From positions 1-45,834 of the forward strand of contig NZ_KE383830.1 in assembly GCF_000422425.1 (NCBI RefSeq): a stretch of DNA of 45,834 bases, read 5' to 3'. Below, one piece after another: positions 43,291-45,834 of this stretch; the first letter of the stretch is position 1, and every line of letters begins with the position of its first letter. The stretch is from Oceanospirillum beijerinckii DSM 7166 (lineage in GTDB: Bacteria > Pseudomonadota > Gammaproteobacteria > Pseudomonadales > Halomonadaceae). The translations under genes were made by a program, and so were the position numbers. The notes beneath the pieces are model-generated. The model was not told the DNA's origin. It worked only from the letters and a program-made list of their open reading frames with translations, and ran no database searches.

Positions 43291-45114
43291 ATGTCCAGTT
43301 TTGATGCAAAAGCCTTCCTGAAAACTCTATCAACTCATCCAGGTGTTTACAGGATGTATGATGAGCAGGATGAACTCCTGTATGTTGGTAAGGCAAAGAA
43401 TCTAAAAAATCGAGTCAGTAGCTATTTTCGTAGCAGTGGTCTGAGTATGAAAACTCAGGCTCTGGTGCAACAGATAGCCCGTATTGAATTTACAGTCACT
43501 GCCAGTGAAACTGAGGCTCTGCTGCTGGAGCAGACTCAGATTAAACAGTATCGTCCTTCATTTAATATCCTGATGAGGGATGATAAATCCTACCCTTATA
43601 TCTTTATCAGCAGTGGCGACTATCCTCTGATTGAGTATACCCGGGGGAAGAAAAAACGTTCGGGGCAGTTTTTTGGTCCTTACCCTAATTCTGGGGCTGT
43701 CAAAGAAACACTGAACCTGATTCATAAGGTATTTCGTCTCAGGCAGTGTGACGACAACTTCTTTAATAATCGCAGTCGTCCATGTTTGCAGCATCAGATT
43801 GAGCGCTGCAGTGCTCCCTGTGTTGATCTGATTAGTCTTGAGGATTATCAGCAGGATGTGGCTAAGGCCAAGCTCTTTCTGCAGGGGCGTAGCGATGATC
43901 TTCTGGAGCAGATTCAGTCACAGATGGACTCAGCGGCAGCAGGTTTAGAGTTTGAATTGGCTGCTCATCTGCGCGATCAGCTTATTCAGCTGCGAAAGGT
44001 ACAGGAACAGCAGTACGTTTACGGTGAGCAGGGAGACGCAGATGTTTTTGCTTTGGTCTCTCGTCCAGGTGGTTTGGCTGTGTCAGTGCTGTTCGTGAGG
44101 GCCGGACGGGTGTTGGGTTCCCGGCATTATTTTCCCAGTGACCAGTTGTCAGAGAGTGATTCTGAGACATTATTGGCTTTTATCAGTCAATATTATTTGG
44201 CGGGTAATCATCGTGAAGTACCCTCAGAAGTGATTTGTAATCTACAGTTGCAGGATACGGACTCTTTGGTGGATGCGATTCACAGTCTCTACTGTAAAAA
44301 AACGCAGCTCAGTAGTAATGTTCGCTCTCACAGGGCACGTTGGCTGCAGTTGGCGACCACTAATGCAGAGCAGGCTCTGATCAGTCATTTGGCCCGCAAA
44401 GGCACTTTGGAAGGGCGTTTTAAGGCACTGAGAGAAACATTGGGGCTGAATTTTACTCCAGAGAGACTGGAGTGTTTCGATATCAGTCATAGCGCTGGTG
44501 AGTCTCCAGTGGCTTCTTGTGTTGTATTAGGCAGAGATGGCCCCATTAAGAGTGAGTACCGAAAGTTTAATATCGAAGGTATTACTCCTGGGGATGATTA
44601 TGCGGCGATGAAGCAGGCGCTTACCCGCCGTTATAAGAGATTGGAAAGTGGTGAGGGTAAAAAGCCGGATATTTTGGTTTTAGATGGCGGCAAGGGGCAG
44701 CTGACTCAGGCGCAGCAGGTTTTTGCAGAATTGAAGGTGACAGGTGTTACCCTGTTGGCTGTATCAAAAGGTGCGACCCGAAAACAAGGGTTTGAAACTC
44801 TTTACTTGGAAACCAGTGATCAGGTGTTTGATCTTTCGGGAGACTCAAAAGCGCTGCATTTGATTGAGCAGGTGCGTGATGAAGCCCATAGGTTTGCGGT
44901 TACCAGTCATAGACAAAGACGTGATAATAGCCGTAAACGCTCACGTTTCGAATCGATTCCAGGTATAGGGCCGAAACGGCGTCAGGCTATTTTGAGATAC
45001 TTTGGAGGCCAGAGAGAAGCGTTGAACGCCAGTATGCAGGAATTGTCAAAAGTGCCAGGCATTAGTGCCAGTCTGGCCGAACAAATTTATTATCATTTAC
45101 ACCCGGAACAGTAG
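43291..45114 (+). CDS. uvrC: Excinuclease ABC subunit C
   Basis: A 607-residue nucleotide-excision-repair nuclease that makes both incisions around a lesion bound by UvrAB. An N-terminal GIY-YIG domain (HPGVYRMYDEQDELLYVGKA), a cysteine cluster region, a UVR domain (about 200-238), an RNase H-like C-terminal nuclease (ECFDISHSAGE, LVLDGGKGQL) and a tandem helix-hairpin-helix (SIPGIGPKRRQ, KVPGISASLAE) are all present. Length is typical. It is cotranscribed between gacA and pgsA. Confidence 0.97.
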   Translation: MSSFDAKAFLKTLSTHPGVYRMYDEQDELLYVGKAKNLKNRVSSYFRSSGLSMKTQALVQQIARIEFTVTASETEALLLEQTQIKQYRPSFNILMRDDKSYPYIFISSGDYPLIEYTRGKKKRSGQFFGPYPNSGAVKETLNLIHKVFRLRQCDDNFFNNRSRPCLQHQIERCSAPCVDLISLEDYQQDVAKAKLFLQGRSDDLLEQIQSQMDSAAAGLEFELAAHLRDQLIQLRKVQEQQYVYGEQGDADVFALVSRPGGLAVSVLFVRAGRVLGSRHYFPSDQLSESDSETLLAFISQYYLAGNHREVPSEVICNLQLQDTDSLVDAIHSLYCKKTQLSSNVRSHRARWLQLATTNAEQALISHLARKGTLEGRFKALRETLGLNFTPERLECFDISHSAGESPVASCVVLGRDGPIKSEYRKFNIEGITPGDDYAAMKQALTRRYKRLESGEGKKPDILVLDGGKGQLTQAQQVFAELKVTGVTLLAVSKGATRKQGFETLYLETSDQVFDLSGDSKALHLIEQVRDEAHRFAVTSHRQRRDNSRKRSRFESIPGIGPKRRQAILRYFGGQREALNASMQELSKVPGISASLAEQIYYHLHPEQ

Positions 45115-45121
45115 TTAGTAC

Positions 45122-45670
45122 ATGAAACTTCCCAATCTACTCACGATTCTTCGTATTTGTCTTATTCCTTTGATAGTGCTCTTTTTTTATCTTCCAGTTG
45201 AGTATAACTTCTATTATTCAGCGGCATTGTTCGCTTTGGCAGCCTGGACTGATTGGCTGGATGGTTATTTGGCCCGTAAATGGAATCAAACTACTCGTTT
45301 TGGTGCTTTTTTAGATCCCGTTGCAGATAAGTTAATGGTTGCCGTTGCCCTGGGTTTGTTGATTGAAGCTCATGGCTCCTGGCTCATGACCGTGCCCGCC
45401 CTGGTAATTATTGGGCGTGAAATTATTATTTCTGCTCTCAGGGAGTGGATGGCGCAAGTTGGCGAGAGAACAACTGTTGCAGTATCGTCTGTTGGAAAGT
45501 GGAAAACAGCGTTCCAAATGCTGGGTATTTTTGTTTTATTGGCAGTGCCCGCAGGAACGACTATAGCTTATGCGGGGGTCGCTGTGTTGTACGTCTCCGT
45601 AATTCTAACGATCTGGTCAATGGTTTTGTATCTGAACGCTGCGTGGCCGGCACTGAAAGCAGGTATGTAG
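45122..45670 (+). CDS. pgsA: CDP-diacylglycerol-glycerol-3-phosphate phosphatidyltransferase
   Basis: A 182-residue inner-membrane enzyme that commits CDP-diacylglycerol to phosphatidylglycerol synthesis. The CDP-alcohol phosphotransferase signature DG-x2-AR-x8-G-x3-D-x3-D is visible from DWLDGYLARKW to GAFLDPVADK. Four to five hydrophobic helices are seen, and it begins MKLPNLLTILRICLIPLIVL, as usual for PgsA. It starts 7 bp after uvrC and precedes tRNA-Gly. Confidence 0.96.
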   Translation: MKLPNLLTILRICLIPLIVLFFYLPVEYNFYYSAALFALAAWTDWLDGYLARKWNQTTRFGAFLDPVADKLMVAVALGLLIEAHGSWLMTVPALVIIGREIIISALREWMAQVGERTTVAVSSVGKWKTAFQMLGIFVLLAVPAGTTIAYAGVAVLYVSVILTIWSMVLYLNAAWPALKAGM

Positions 45671-45711
45671 GCTAACCTAATGATTTTTTTTGGATTTTTT
45701 GAATAAAAGTA

Positions 45712-45739
45712 TTGACGGTAATGGAGACATATATATAAT
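45712..45739 (+). promoter_or_regulatory. Sigma-70 promoter of tRNA-Gly
   Basis: TTGACG (45712-45717) and a perfect TATAAT (45734-45739) are 16 bp apart. The -10 ends 14 bp before the mature tRNA 5' end, and a GC-containing discriminator (ACGCTCC) follows, as in stable RNA promoters. Confidence 0.85.
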
Positions 45740-45753
45740 ACGCTCCAAGTTTT

Positions 45754-45829
45754 GCGGGAATAGCTCAGTTGGTAGAGCACAACCTTGCCAAGGTTGGGGT
45801 CGCGAGTTCGAATCTCGTTTCCCGCTCCA
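45754..45829 (+). tRNA. tRNA-Gly (anticodon GCC)
   Basis: A complete 76-nt cloverleaf: acceptor GCGGGAA/TTCCCGC, D arm GCTC...GAGC, anticodon arm CAACC-TTGCCAA-GGTTG with GCC at 45787-45789, T arm with TTCGAAT, and an encoded 3' TCCA. It follows pgsA, as in many gammaproteobacteria. The window ends 5 bp after it, so further tRNA genes or an integrated element beyond cannot be seen. Confidence 0.97.
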
Positions 45830-45834
45830 AACTT

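Noticed and set aside
1-45834. CRISPR array, prophage or integrative element
   Set aside because: No regularly spaced direct repeats, integrase, phage structural gene or att-like duplication is seen. The tandem repeats present are coding repeats in cheA and the receptor gene. The tRNA-Gly lies at the extreme edge, so an element beyond it cannot be assessed.

Overview
The window looks like chromosomal DNA of a marine gammaproteobacterium of the Oceanospirillaceae kind (an Amphritea/Neptuniibacter-like organism is my guess from gene content and moderate G+C; no taxonomic marker was searched). Supporting signs are the gacA-uvrC-pgsA-tRNA-Gly block, a TyrR/PhhR-type regulator, a six-gene Mrp Na+/H+ antiporter with fused A and B subunits, and a chemosensory cluster laid out like the Pseudomonas aeruginosa Che2/Aer2 cluster. 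Nearly all of the window is coding and the genes are intact. The only mobile DNA is the end of an IS1182-like element at the left edge.

Layout. 1-233: terminal part of an insertion sequence. 240-1856 (-): REC-REC-PAS-GGDEF diguanylate cyclase. 2154-3488 (+): KamA-family radical SAM/PLP aminomutase. 3648-6189 (-): condensation-type acyltransferase plus a long beta-ketoacyl-ACP synthase III, with a perfect 18-bp palindrome upstream. 6413-12259 (-): mnhAB-C-D-E-F-G. 12707-16660 (+): large multi-PAS/GAF histidine kinase ending in a degenerate receiver. 16698-18773 (-): CpxRA-like two-component pair with a CpxR-box-like direct repeat in the region it shares with 18953-22231 (+), a CHASE-PAS-GGDEF-EAL protein.

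22582-35209 (+) is the most interesting region: MCP-like protein, CheY, CheA, CheW, an Aer2-like receptor with four tandem heme-type PAS domains, CheR, CheD, CheB, a STAS protein, and a REC-PP2C-HATPase response regulator of the HsbR type. I read it as an oxygen- or gas-responsive chemosensory array feeding a partner-switching module rather than only a flagellar motor. No canonical CheZ is present, but the first MCP-like protein carries a CheZ-like FQDxTxQ motif about 70 residues before a C-terminal DIELF tail, and CheD has the same tail. CheA carries six GYGFF-type motifs in its linker. The receptor ends in DREEF, one base change from a CheR-tethering DWEEF-like pentapeptide.

35215-36865 (+): glxR-like reductase and hydroxypyruvate isomerase, directly behind the signalling operon. 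37015-37467 (-): stand-alone cyclic-nucleotide-binding domain protein. 37689-39360 (+): HD-GYP protein that has lost its HD dyad, and a cytochrome c'-like protein. 39505-39996 (-) ychJ and 40045-40674 (+) msrA diverge. 40871-42424 (+): TyrR with an almost perfect TyrR box just upstream. 42644-45829 (+): gacA, uvrC, pgsA and tRNA-Gly(GCC). Second-messenger genes are dense: two GGDEF proteins, one HD-GYP-like protein and one cNMP-binding protein.
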